Of a stretch of 64,000 bases of DNA, positions 36,931-45,812 are shown in pieces (the stretch's first letter is position 1; the number at the start of each line of letters is the position of its first letter). The DNA is from CAZKSN01 sp964555585 (lineage in GTDB: Bacteria > Bacillota_I > Bacilli_A > RF39 > UBA660). The stretch covers positions 47,416-111,415 of the forward strand of contig CAZKSN010000003.1 of the NCBI GenBank assembly GCA_964555585.1, in the 5' to 3' direction. The notes under the pieces were generated by a model. The model saw nothing but the letters and a program-made list of their open reading frames with translations. It was not told the DNA's origin and searched no databases. The position numbers and the translations under genes were made by a program.

Positions 36931-38710
36931 TATTATTTACTCCAATATTTTCTTCTATTGATATCATCCAGTTATCATATACCTGACAATCCGCACTTTC
37001 AGGAGGCGGAGATGCTTTTTCCATTTTTACTATCATAGGTATTCTAAATATTCTTCCAAAAGCAACACAAGTGCCAGCTTGTAAGGTTTTTTGCTTTTCA
37101 ACTATATCTGAACTCATGATAGGAATAATTTTAGAGATATATTCTAAATCCAATGGATGATTGATTTTAAATATTAAAAAATTTGTACACTGACTAATTA
37201 CATTTTCATTAATATCAGTAGGTCTTTGAGTGATTAAATCCAAGATCAGTCCATATTTTCTTCCTTCTTTGGCTATTCTTTCAAATATATTATATCCAAG
37301 TAAAGCCTTATCATCACTTTCTGTTACATATCTGTGAGCTTCCTCTAAAATAATATGAATTGGATGATTGGCTCTTATATTTAAATTTCTAGTGAATCTA
37401 TTGAATAATCTTGCAAATATTTTAGTGACAGTTTTTGCAAACCTGTCATCTATATCTTCCAAGTTTAAATTAACTATCTGAGCCTTTTTACCATTAATAT
37501 TCTGGAGATACTCCATGTATTCATTTAAAGTGATTAATTCATTAAATTCAAAAAATTTTGAATAATGTCCATTTGACAAATCATGTAGTTTAACTTTTAA
37601 GGAAATGGCTTCATTATACATTTTTTCATTTAATAAATATTTTTCTCCAAATAAAACAAAATTTAATGCTTTTTCCAGATCTTTAACTGTATAAAAAATA
37701 TTTATACTGTTTTCATTCCATTTTCTTTCTTCTTTTATATAATTTTGAAGATATTCAGTAATTAACTTTCTTTCAGGAAATAAACCATCAGAATCAATAA
37801 CGAAACATTCATTAAAAGTTCTTGTGTATCCGATACCGGGTACTTCAGTATCCAGATTTATTTCCGAAGTATATGTTTCAGTCAAAATATCAAATACCTG
37901 ATCTCTGATTCTAATGGAAGTTTGATTTGAATACATTAAAGAAATAATAGCTTTTGCAAGTAAGTGATTTTTACATGCGATTGAATTTTCATCGTTGCTT
38001 GCAAAAATTTTTACCAATTCCAAAGTATTCTCAATCATTGCTATTTGAGAAAAATGATTGGCATCCAGCAAATTCAATATATCATCTGTATCCAGTAAAT
38101 AAACAGGTATATTTAATTTTTCATAAGTATTCTTTTTTGAAGAAGTAGTTATTACTTTAAAATTTATGTTGTTGTTAACTTCATTTATATCTTTAAAGGC
38201 ATTTATATATTCTCCAAAGGAATCAATAATAAAAAAGTTAGCTTTATACGGAACATCTTTTGTATTTGAAAATAAATTTTGCATTATCCTGCAAATTCCA
38301 TTAGTTTTTCCACTTCCAGTGTTTCCAAATATAACTGTGTGATTTGAAAACAAATCATCCACTTTTATTTTTAAAGGATAATTATTATATAAGGGACTAA
38401 CTCCAATAGTAATACTCTTTTCAAAATTTCCAATTAATATAATTAATTCTTCCTCATTGATAATTCTTATGTTTGAATCTAAAGTTGGTTTTTTAATTAT
38501 TCCTGAAGTGAAATTTTTACCATTTATTTCACCTATAAATTTTATATTTAAAGTGTCTTCATTAATTTCTTCTATTTCACCAAGTATTTTCTTTGTTTTA
38601 TCTTCAAAGACAACATGCAGATTTATCAAATCATTCATTATATTGGAAGGCGCTGTTAACTTAACAATAGCGTTGTTTTTTGTTATTATTAAAATTTTTC
38701 CAAACATCAC
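36923..38710 (-). CDS. HerA-like DNA-translocase ATPase
   Basis: The 595-residue protein has an N-terminal HAS-barrel (residues 1 to about 110), Walker A FGNTGSGKTNGICRIM (about 127-142), Walker B HIILEEAHRYV (about 453-463) and the GRKYGLILDLITQRPTDINE block. That is the HerA/FtsK-like family (DUF87). Archaeal HerA works with the nuclease NurA in end resection, and some bacterial HerA proteins work in anti-phage pairs with SIR2 or nucleases. Here no nuclease or SIR2 gene is adjacent; neighbours are GH31 and tlyA. Housekeeping DNA repair is more likely. The partner, if any, is elsewhere. Confidence 0.85.
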   Translation of the reverse strand: MMFGKILIITKNNAIVKLTAPSNIMNDLINLHVVFEDKTKKILGEIEEINEDTLNIKFIGEINGKNFTSGIIKKPTLDSNIRIINEEELIILIGNFEKSITIGVSPLYNNYPLKIKVDDLFSNHTVIFGNTGSGKTNGICRIMQNLFSNTKDVPYKANFFIIDSFGEYINAFKDINEVNNNINFKVITTSSKKNTYEKLNIPVYLLDTDDILNLLDANHFSQIAMIENTLELVKIFASNDENSIACKNHLLAKAIISLMYSNQTSIRIRDQVFDILTETYTSEINLDTEVPGIGYTRTFNECFVIDSDGLFPERKLITEYLQNYIKEERKWNENSINIFYTVKDLEKALNFVLFGEKYLLNEKMYNEAISLKVKLHDLSNGHYSKFFEFNELITLNEYMEYLQNINGKKAQIVNLNLEDIDDRFAKTVTKIFARLFNRFTRNLNIRANHPIHIILEEAHRYVTESDDKALLGYNIFERIAKEGRKYGLILDLITQRPTDINENVISQCTNFLIFKINHPLDLEYISKIIPIMSSDIVEKQKTLQAGTCVAFGRIFRIPMIVKMEKASPPPESADCQVYDNWMISIEENIGVNNNV

Positions 38711-38778
38711 TAACCACCTTCTTTATTCTTTTATTATTATAGTTGTATTTTACCATAATAATAAAACTTTCTCAATGG

Positions 38779-39570
38779 TTAATCTAAATTCTCATGAGCC
38801 TCTTTTACTATTTCACTTATATTGACATTTTTACTTATGGATTTATAAATAAAATATGCCAGAAACTCTATATTTCCTTTTCTTCCTTTAATAGGAGAAT
38901 AGGATAAATTTTGAATCATAAATTCATTTTTTTCAAACTCATTTATTATATCTTTTATAACACCGATTTGAACATTACTGTCAGTAATTACACCCTTGTT
39001 CTTATCTGCATCTTCTCTTAAAGCTTCAAACTGAGGTTTAATCAGTGCAACAATTTCACAATTATTATCCGTTATTCTTTTTAAAGGCTCTAACATTAAT
39101 TTCAATGAAATAAAGGAAACATCAAAGGTGATAAAATCTATTTTAGAATCAAAATCTTCCTTTTCGGAATTTCTAAAATTGGTGTTTTCCATAACAACCA
39201 CTTTTTCATTAGTTCTAATATTATAAGCCAAGCAATTGGTTCCAACATCCAAAGCATATACTTTCTTTATCCCATTGTTTAAAGCAACATCAGTAAAGCC
39301 GCCTGTAGAGCATCCGACATCTAGCATTACTTTATTCTTTAAATCAATATTGAATTCTTTTATTGCTTTTTCTAGTTTCAATCCACCTCTTGAAGCATAG
39401 ATATTTTTACCTTTGACATATAAGTTTATATCTTCTTTATACTCCATGCCTGGTTTAGTCAATAATTCGCCATCTGTATAAATTAAACCTTCCATTATTG
39501 AAATTCTTGCCTTTTCTATAGATTCAAACATACCTCTTTCAAATAAAATTCTATCAAGTCTTTTTTTCAT
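38779..39570 (-). CDS. tlyA: rRNA 2'-O-methyltransferase TlyA (hemolysin A family)
   Basis: 263 residues with an N-terminal S4 domain (KRLDRILFERGMFESIEKAR) and a FtsJ-type methyltransferase domain with SAM motif VMLDVGCSTGGFTDVAL (about 80-96). The Lys and Glu of the K-D-K-E set lie in ASRGGLKLEKA, TFDVSFISL and IKPQFEA. TlyA methylates ribose in 16S and 23S rRNA in Mycobacterium. It starts convergent with nothing and divergent from the GGDEF gene. Confidence 0.93.
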   Translation of the reverse strand: MKKRLDRILFERGMFESIEKARISIMEGLIYTDGELLTKPGMEYKEDINLYVKGKNIYASRGGLKLEKAIKEFNIDLKNKVMLDVGCSTGGFTDVALNNGIKKVYALDVGTNCLAYNIRTNEKVVVMENTNFRNSEKEDFDSKIDFITFDVSFISLKLMLEPLKRITDNNCEIVALIKPQFEALREDADKNKGVITDSNVQIGVIKDIINEFEKNEFMIQNLSYSPIKGRKGNIEFLAYFIYKSISKNVNISEIVKEAHENLD

Positions 39571-39655
39571 GACTCACCTCTTGATTATTAATTAAATTAT
39601 ACCATAAAATTGACTATTCAATTAGAATATATTAAAATTAATCTAGGAGTATATA

Positions 39656-40444
39656 ATGAGAAAGAATACAGATACATATATTAAACACTTAGAAGAAAAG
39701 CTTGAAGTTTTAGAAAGTATACTTAAAGATCAGCAAATGCTTTTTGATATTGCTACTGAATTATACAAAAGAGATGTTTTTGAAAACAGAAAAGAGTCCA
39801 TAGCAAATGCAATGATAAAAGATAAAAATAAAGAAATTTCATGGTCTGTACTTTTTTGCGATATCAACAAACTAAAACAGGTTAATGATACTTGCGGTCA
39901 TGCTGAGGCAGACAAAGGAATTAAATTTATAACCGATATTATTAAATCAAATACTAGATCAAAACAAAGGAACAATAATCTTCCAAAAGATATAATAATA
40001 ACCTCATTTGAAAATGGAGATGGAAACCTTTCATTTCGTTTGGGCGGAGATGAATTTCTTGTAATTCTCCCAAATTGTCGCAAAGACATTGCAAATAAAA
40101 TTTCAAAACGTATAAAAGTTTCTATAGCTAATTCTGATATTAAAAATACCAAAGGGCTAAGTTTAGCAATTGGTGTTGTTGATACCATGGATATAAAAGA
40201 AAAAGTAAATGTAACGTCAAAAGAGGAATCAATAGCTTTCATTAGTAAATTAATTTCTATGGCAGATGAAAAAATGTATGATGATAAAAAAATGTACACT
40301 AAAAAACTATCTATGGAGGAAAAGAATGAAATTCTAATGAATTCTCTTTCCAGAGTTGCTCAATATTTTGATTTAGATATTTACAATAAAGAAGACTTAG
40401 AGAAGTTTAAAGATTTAATAAATAATATTGATATAAAAAATTAA
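39656..40444 (+). CDS. GGDEF-domain protein, putative diguanylate cyclase
   Basis: A 262-residue soluble protein with an N-terminal helix (EEKLEVLESILKDQQ) and a GGDEF domain. It keeps the metal site LFCDINKLKQVNDTCGHAEAD (short form LFCDINKLKQVND, about 63-75) and the active-site RLGGDEFLV near 128-136. No RxxD inhibitory site is seen five residues before GGDEF. The loop before it is enlarged (about 100-125). It would make c-di-GMP. There is no membrane sensor and no EAL or HD-GYP gene in the window. Own plus-strand unit with RBS ctaggag. Confidence 0.88.
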   Translation: MRKNTDTYIKHLEEKLEVLESILKDQQMLFDIATELYKRDVFENRKESIANAMIKDKNKEISWSVLFCDINKLKQVNDTCGHAEADKGIKFITDIIKSNTRSKQRNNNLPKDIIITSFENGDGNLSFRLGGDEFLVILPNCRKDIANKISKRIKVSIANSDIKNTKGLSLAIGVVDTMDIKEKVNVTSKEESIAFISKLISMADEKMYDDKKMYTKKLSMEEKNEILMNSLSRVAQYFDLDIYNKEDLEKFKDLINNIDIKN

Positions 40445-40467
40445 AAACCCTAAAATTTAGGGTTTTT
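40443..40467. terminator. Bidirectional terminator between GGDEF gene and ABC exporter
   Basis: Arms aaaaacccta / tagggttttt between convergent genes, with a T run after it. Confidence 0.85.
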
Positions 40468-40473
40468 CTTTTT

Positions 40474-42198
40474 TTATGTCAATTCACCTGAATATAGTTT
40501 TCTATACAAATCATTATTGTCTATTAAATAATTATGAGTTCCAGAGTCTTGCACTTTTCCATTATGAACTACAACTATTTCATCTGCATCTATTATAGTT
40601 GTAAGTCTGTGTGCAATAATAATTATTGTATGACTACTAGCTAATTCATCTATGGCTTGTTTTATATAAGATTGTGAATTGTTGTCTAAAGCACTCGTTG
40701 CTTCATCAAATAAAATTATTTTTGAATTTTTCGCTAAAGCTCTAGCTATTGCTAATCTTTGCTTCTGACCTCCTGATAAGTTGACTCCACCTTCTCCTAT
40801 TACAGTATTATATTTGTCTGGCAAACTCATTATGTAATCATCTATAAAAGCTTTCTTACATGCTGTTCTTATTGCTTTTAAACTTATTCTACTGTTAATT
40901 AATTTAAAGTTTTCTTTAACTGTCATGTTAAAAAGATAAGGATCTTGTCTTATTACAGAAATATTGTCACGCAGCGATTTTTCACATATATCTTTTATAT
41001 TAATTCCATCTATGGTTATAATTCCTTTGTTTGCATCAAAGAATCTGGCTAATAAATTGAATATTGTAGATTTTCCCATTCCACTTCTTCCAACAATAGC
41101 AATCTTTTTGTTCGGATTAAAAATCAAATTTACTCCCTTTAAAGTTGGTCTGCCATTATCATAAGCAAAATAAACGTCCTTAAATTCAATTAATCCCTTA
41201 GAATTTCTTAAAACTTTATTTCCAAATTTTTCATCTTCATAAAGTTCATTATTAACTATTTCTGAAATACGATTCATGGATACTATTACTCTATTATAAT
41301 TTATATTATATTCAGAATATGATTCTACCACATCATGAATTCTATATAAATACATTTCAAACATTACAAAACTTTCAAGTGGGATAATACCTTTAAAGAA
41401 TAAATATCCACAAGTAAATAATATTGTATATTCTAAAATATCATGCATTCCCCACATAAAATTATCATATTTTAATTCATTTAATTTTATGGATTCATGA
41501 TTTTTAAATAATGAAGCAACTTTTTTATTGGTAAATTTATTAATTATATTTTTTATTCCTAAAGCTTTTATTTCTCTTATACCAAATAATGTTTGACTTA
41601 TATGTTTAGAATAATCATCTTGATTTGTTTTAATTTCTTTCTGAATATTTTTGATTTTAGGATTATAATGTTTAGAAATAATAACTGTTATTACTATAAA
41701 TACTAAAATTTCTATTAATAATATCTTTGATAAAAAATATGAATAAACTACAATTATTAATACAGTAATAAGTCTTGAAATAAATCTAATTAACTTTCCT
41801 ATCAGGTCTATTATCCTATCAGGATCTGTCTGTATTCTATTAGATAACTCACCAATTCCATGCTTCTCATGAGCATCACATGGTAAATCAATTATTTTTT
41901 TATTAAGCTCATTATTTAATTTTTTTATAAATTTTATTTCTAATTTATTTCTTAAATATTCCTGAGGTATTTCAATTGTAAATCTTGCAATAACACCAAA
42001 TCCAGACCACAAGCTTAAGAATAACAAAAACTCATTAAAATTCTTGTCAAATAAAAAACTTACTGCTTTACTGTACAAGTATGGATAAACCAGAAACTGA
42101 AACGCTGCTACGAATGATATTATTACAAATAATATCAATCTAACTTTATCCTCTTCAAAAAAACGCCATAAAGACTTGAATATTTTTATGAATTTCAT
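40474..42198 (-). CDS. ABC exporter (fused membrane and ATPase domains)
   Basis: A 574-residue half-transporter with about six membrane segments (residues 20-290). The ATPase domain has Walker A IVGRSGMGKSTIFNLLARF (about 368-386), signature GVNLSGGQKQRLAIARAL (about 471-488), Walker B IILFDEATSALD and an H-loop in IIIIAHRLTT. Such half-transporters dimerise and export drugs, lipids or peptides. Its RBS lies inside a hairpin (42203..42240) just after a 24-codon leader ORF. Expression may be controlled by that leader, or the leader peptide may be cargo. No peptidase C39 domain is present, so leader cleavage is not built in. Confidence 0.9.
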   Translation of the reverse strand: MKFIKIFKSLWRFFEEDKVRLILFVIISFVAAFQFLVYPYLYSKAVSFLFDKNFNEFLLFLSLWSGFGVIARFTIEIPQEYLRNKLEIKFIKKLNNELNKKIIDLPCDAHEKHGIGELSNRIQTDPDRIIDLIGKLIRFISRLITVLIIVVYSYFLSKILLIEILVFIVITVIISKHYNPKIKNIQKEIKTNQDDYSKHISQTLFGIREIKALGIKNIINKFTNKKVASLFKNHESIKLNELKYDNFMWGMHDILEYTILFTCGYLFFKGIIPLESFVMFEMYLYRIHDVVESYSEYNINYNRVIVSMNRISEIVNNELYEDEKFGNKVLRNSKGLIEFKDVYFAYDNGRPTLKGVNLIFNPNKKIAIVGRSGMGKSTIFNLLARFFDANKGIITIDGINIKDICEKSLRDNISVIRQDPYLFNMTVKENFKLINSRISLKAIRTACKKAFIDDYIMSLPDKYNTVIGEGGVNLSGGQKQRLAIARALAKNSKIILFDEATSALDNNSQSYIKQAIDELASSHTIIIIAHRLTTIIDADEIVVVHNGKVQDSGTHNYLIDNNDLYRKLYSGELT

Positions 42199-42202
42199 AA
42201 AA

Positions 42203-42240
42203 AAATCACCTACTTTCTTTTGAAATATCAGGTGATTTTA
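42203..42240 (-). promoter_or_regulatory. Attenuator-like hairpin covering the ABC exporter RBS
   Basis: On the minus strand AAAATCACCT pairs with AGGTGATTTT and is followed by more T. The 3' arm contains AGGTGA, the only plausible RBS of the exporter ATG at 42198. The hairpin can therefore act as terminator and as RBS blocker. Confidence 0.75.
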
Positions 42241-42253
42241 ATAACTATATAAT

Positions 42254-42328
42254 TTAGTTAAAATAAGCGAGAAAAATCTTGCCTAATATTTCAGATTTAA
42301 TTTTCTTTTCTAAAAAACTTTTGCTCAT
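42254..42328 (-). CDS. 24-residue peptide upstream of the ABC exporter (leader or exported peptide)
   Basis: The ORF reads MSKSFLEKKIKSEILGKIFL then AYFN and a TAA stop. It has AAGGAGTGAG directly before the ATG and a consensus sigmaA promoter (TTGACA-17-TATAAT) 32 bases upstream. A hairpin lies between it and the exporter gene. The signals are better than those of many full genes here, so translation is very likely. It could be a regulatory leader peptide of an inducible exporter, as for antibiotic-inducible ABC genes, or a small basic amphipathic product that the exporter moves. Confidence 0.7.
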   Translation of the reverse strand: MSKSFLEKKIKSEILGKIFLAYFN

Positions 42329-42359
42329 TTTCTCACTCCTTTCATTTTTTAGTGATTTC

Positions 42360-42388
42360 ATTATATTATAAAAAACTGTAATTGTCAA
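42360..42388 (-). promoter_or_regulatory. Consensus sigmaA promoter of the peptide-exporter unit
   Basis: TTGACA at 42383-42388 and TATAAT at 42360-42365 (minus strand) with a 17-base spacer, a perfect match to the consensus. A second TATAAT with a 12-base spacer overlaps it and is less likely. Confidence 0.85.
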
Positions 42389-42405
42389 CATTTTTATATT
42401 TACAA

Positions 42406-42867
42406 CTATAATTTTATTTCATTTATCCATTTCTTTATTCTTTGTTCTTCTCCTTTAGATAAAGGACCTTTTTCTGTATCAACAAAAAAGCCTTCACTTT
42501 CAGTAATTATTTCTGCATTTTTTTTCTTCAGTTTTTTCTCAATCTTTTCTTTTGCATATCCAAATATATTTGCCATAAATGTTAAAAATTTATTATTTAT
42601 TTTTTTTATATCCATTCTGGTATCAAATACAGCAACTTTCAACTTTTTTAAATCTCCAAGATTTTTAATAAAATCATTTATCTTTTTTGTTGCATTAAAA
42701 GCTCTGGTAGGAGAGCCTACGATTAGTAAATCAATATTCTTTAATATAGAATTTTCTAAATCTGAAACATTAATCATTTCTGCATCACCTTTTAAATTTT
42801 CCTTAATTATCTCTGATACCTTATTTGTATTTCCAAAATAAGAATCATAAACTATTATTGCTTTCAT
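42406..42867 (-). CDS. Flavodoxin
   Basis: A 153-residue flavodoxin-like fold with the FMN phosphate loop YDSYFGNTNKVSEII (about 6-20; usually TxTGNT). LLIVGSPTRAFNATKKINDF lies about 48-67 and a DTRMD segment near 85. It carries electrons for FMN-dependent or radical enzymes. It is similar to single-domain flavodoxins induced as part of housekeeping metabolism. It overlaps the HAD-like gene upstream by four bases. Confidence 0.85.
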   Translation of the reverse strand: MKAIIVYDSYFGNTNKVSEIIKENLKGDAEMINVSDLENSILKNIDLLIVGSPTRAFNATKKINDFIKNLGDLKKLKVAVFDTRMDIKKINNKFLTFMANIFGYAKEKIEKKLKKKNAEIITESEGFFVDTEKGPLSKGEEQRIKKWINEIKL

Positions 42868-43601
42868 AAAATTTCCTCCTGTAAACTCTGAATGAGTTTG
42901 GCATTATTTTTATTTAAACTAGTTAATAATTGCGTAAAATCTGAAAAATGATAATCTGCCAAAGAATTTATAAAATCAAAGTCAACATAAGCTGATTTAT
43001 CTGAAACACATATTACTTCAACTGAGTTTACTGCCGCTTTAACCCCTTGAAGAGAACTTTCAATCGCTATGCATTCATTTAAAACTGTATTTACAACTTC
43101 TGAATCACAATAATTTTTATTAAATTTATTCAAGAATCCATACTTTATCTTAAATATTTTTTTAAATACATCCAGTAATTTATTCATATAAAAATCATTT
43201 AGTACCGTTTTACTGTCTATTACTGTTTTCCAATTATCATAGTTTGCATACAAAATAATATTGTATCCTTCTTCATTTAAATATTTCAATAATTCCAGTG
43301 CACCTTGTTTAAATTCTATATCATCTGAATACTCTTCTAATAAAACATTCTTAAATCTTATTAATTGCTTTAGAGTCAATGGTATATTAAAATGTTCCTT
43401 TAAATATTCCAAATATTCTTCATTGAGTTCTTTAGATTCCTTATTAATATTTAAAAAATTATTTCTCAATGAAAACAAATTATAATTATTGATATGCTTA
43501 CTTCCATAAGCTGTTATTCTTCCATCAATTTCTTTATTTATGTCATCTGTATTTAATAAAGCCTCAAAATTAATTATTATATGTTTTTTATTTCTTAACA
43601 T
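42864..43601 (-). CDS. Degenerate HAD-family protein lacking the catalytic Asp
   Basis: A 245-residue protein with the beta-phosphoglucomutase-type layout. The C-terminal block CIAIESSLQGVKAAVNSVEV (compare IVVEDSxxGxxAA in active enzymes) and the cap region are recognisable. The N-terminal motif is INFEALLNT where active enzymes have DxDGxLxDT, so nucleophile and general acid Asp are replaced by Asn and Glu. It is likely a non-catalytic HAD protein. I chose the ATG at 43601, with GAGGTGAT upstream. Translationally coupled to flavodoxin. Confidence 0.72.
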   Translation of the reverse strand: MLRNKKHIIINFEALLNTDDINKEIDGRITAYGSKHINNYNLFSLRNNFLNINKESKELNEEYLEYLKEHFNIPLTLKQLIRFKNVLLEEYSDDIEFKQGALELLKYLNEEGYNIILYANYDNWKTVIDSKTVLNDFYMNKLLDVFKKIFKIKYGFLNKFNKNYCDSEVVNTVLNECIAIESSLQGVKAAVNSVEVICVSDKSAYVDFDFINSLADYHFSDFTQLLTSLNKNNAKLIQSLQEEIL

Positions 43602-43659
43602 GAATATCACCTCATTAATTTACTATACTATAAAAAGAAAAGGAAATGAATAATTTCTT

Positions 43660-45675
43660 TTATTTTTTTAAATATTTGTTAATAATTGACAGGAATGCAG
43701 AAGTAAAAAATAATACAATTAATGAAGATATTAATGCTCCTCTTCCAACTAATATTCCCAGTTCATTTATTACTCCATTTGAAGAAATTAAACCTAATCC
43801 AAAGCCTGCAATTGCCAATATAATTGCAGAAGACAAAATTGAAGGAGATGTTTCATTTAAAGTTTCAATTAAAGCTTCTTTTTTATCAAGTTTCTTTTTA
43901 TTTATTAAATATTTTTTTGCGAATAAAATAGCATAATCAACAGTAGCTCCCAACTGAACAGTACTCACTATTAAAAAACCTATATAGTTTAATGTATCTC
44001 CAATTAAGTAATTTATTGATAAGTTAATCCAGATTGCCGTTTCTATAGAAACAACTAATATTAATGGTATTATAATTGATTTAAAACTTATTATCAGTAT
44101 TATTAGAATAGATACTATAGCAATTATATTTACTATTAAATTATCATAAGTGATTATATTTTTTAAATCATAATTTGTTACACTAACTCCTGCAAAATGA
44201 TAATTCTTAAAATATTTCTCAGTTGTATTTTTAATATTTTCAACTAAATTAAATGTTTCTTTTCCTTCTTCTTCTAAATTTGTATTTATAATAATTCTGG
44301 AATATTTTTCAGAAATAAAGTTACTAACAATATTTTCTGGAAGATACTCTATGGGAGTATTAATTCCAAAAGTAGAAACAAATGATGTAATAGATATAAT
44401 TTCTTTATTCTTTAATAATTCTTTTTCTAATTCTTGCTCTTTTTTCAAATCATTCTTAGGAATCAATAAAATCATTTGATTATTTAAACCGAATTCTTCT
44501 TCTATTTCTTGAGTATCTTTATATATTTCTGAATCTTTACTATTTATACCTGTACTTCCATATAAGAAAGAATTCTTTTGACTTGCTATAAAACATGGAA
44601 TTATTATTAAGATAATAATTATAAATACAACGTATCTTATTTTATAAATAAACTTGGAAATATTATTAAAAGAAGGAATTAAGGATTTATGATGAGTTTT
44701 ATCAATTATCTTATAAGTTAACATTGATAATATTGGCAGTAATGTAAATACAGTAATAAAGCTTATTGTTATTCCTTTTGCAAGCACCAAGCCTAAATCT
44801 GCTCCTATTTCAAATTTCATAACTACAAGTGCTAAAAACCCAAATATTGTTGTAAGAGCACTTGCAAATATTGTAGATAATGAGCTGTTCATAGCTTCTT
44901 TCATAGAATATTCTACATCTTTTCCTGAATGTCTCTTAACTGCAAATCTAAGCAATAAAAATATTGCATAATCCATAGAGACTGCCAATTGTAAAACTGC
45001 TGCCGCCGCCTGTGTAATTGATGAAATTTCATCAAAAATAATATTTGTACCCATATTTATTAATATTGATATTCCAATGGTAAAAATAAATAATATTGGT
45101 TCAAACCAAGAACTTGTAGTTAAAATTAATATTATGAGAATTATTGGAACAGCATAAAAAATAATTTTATTAATCTCTTTAGGAATATTTTGCTGTGCAT
45201 TTGTTATATTCACTGCATCTCCAGAAAGTAATATATCATACTCTGAAGAATTCTTAATGTCATTTATTACCTCTTTTGAGTCAGCTGTATCTATAGTTAT
45301 CATGTATAAAGAATTATTGTTTTTATACCAATCTTCAATGATACTTTGATTTTCCAGATTTGTTATATCATAATAATTATCTGCCCATAATACTTCCTCT
45401 ACTCCTTCTATACTTAGAAGCTTTTGCTTGTAATTAAAAGCTTCTGTAAAATTTACATTTTTTAACATAAGTTTTACGTTTGATATGTTTGAATTATAGT
45501 ATTTCATTACTTCTTCTGAAGCCTTTAGAGATTCAGATTCTCTTGGTAAATAGTCTGCAAAATTATAATTTACTTTTACTTTAGGTAACATAAACAAACT
45601 AATTATTGTAACCACAATAAAAAATAATAATATAAAATACTTATATTTTAAAATTAAATCAGATATTCTTTTCAT
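43660..45675 (-). CDS. RND/MMPL-family transporter
   Basis: About 671 residues in two similar halves. Each half has one helix, a large outer domain, then about five helices. The first half has the family stretch AAAVLQLAVSMDYAIFLLLR (about 219-238), echoed by STVQLGATVDYAILFAKKY in the second half. MMPL-type RND proteins export lipids or drugs using the proton gradient. It is divergent from a TetR gene, the classic layout of a regulated efflux pump. ATG at 45675 chosen with AAAGGAAAT upstream. Confidence 0.9.
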   Translation of the reverse strand: MKRISDLILKYKYFILLFFIVVTIISLFMLPKVKVNYNFADYLPRESESLKASEEVMKYYNSNISNVKLMLKNVNFTEAFNYKQKLLSIEGVEEVLWADNYYDITNLENQSIIEDWYKNNNSLYMITIDTADSKEVINDIKNSSEYDILLSGDAVNITNAQQNIPKEINKIIFYAVPIILIILILTTSSWFEPILFIFTIGISILINMGTNIIFDEISSITQAAAAVLQLAVSMDYAIFLLLRFAVKRHSGKDVEYSMKEAMNSSLSTIFASALTTIFGFLALVVMKFEIGADLGLVLAKGITISFITVFTLLPILSMLTYKIIDKTHHKSLIPSFNNISKFIYKIRYVVFIIIILIIIPCFIASQKNSFLYGSTGINSKDSEIYKDTQEIEEEFGLNNQMILLIPKNDLKKEQELEKELLKNKEIISITSFVSTFGINTPIEYLPENIVSNFISEKYSRIIINTNLEEEGKETFNLVENIKNTTEKYFKNYHFAGVSVTNYDLKNIITYDNLIVNIIAIVSILIILIISFKSIIIPLILVVSIETAIWINLSINYLIGDTLNYIGFLIVSTVQLGATVDYAILFAKKYLINKKKLDKKEALIETLNETSPSILSSAIILAIAGFGLGLISSNGVINELGILVGRGALISSLIVLFFTSAFLSIINKYLKK

Positions 45676-45771
45676 AATTTCCTTTCTGTACACGATGTTG
45701 ATTTTTTTAATTACTACATTTATAATATATATGAGAAATTCTTTTTATACAATAATCAAATTATTAACTTC

Positions 45772-45787
45772 TGTTCATTTTTGAACA
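45772..45787. promoter_or_regulatory. Candidate TetR operator
   Basis: Perfect inverted repeat TGTTCA-tttt-TGAACA in the divergent promoter region between the MMPL transporter and the TetR gene. TetR-family operators are palindromes of this size in this place. Not tested. Confidence 0.6.
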
Positions 45788-45812
45788 TAAATTTAAATAC
45801 TGTTTAAAGGAG

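Noticed and set aside
36923..38710. HerA as part of an anti-phage defence island
   Set aside because: Neighbours are GH31, tlyA and leuS, and no SIR2, nuclease or other defence gene is adjacent.
42203..42328. Bacteriocin precursor with double-Gly leader
   Set aside because: The peptide has no GG or GA processing site and the exporter lacks a C39 peptidase domain. Only a leader peptide or unprocessed peptide remains plausible.
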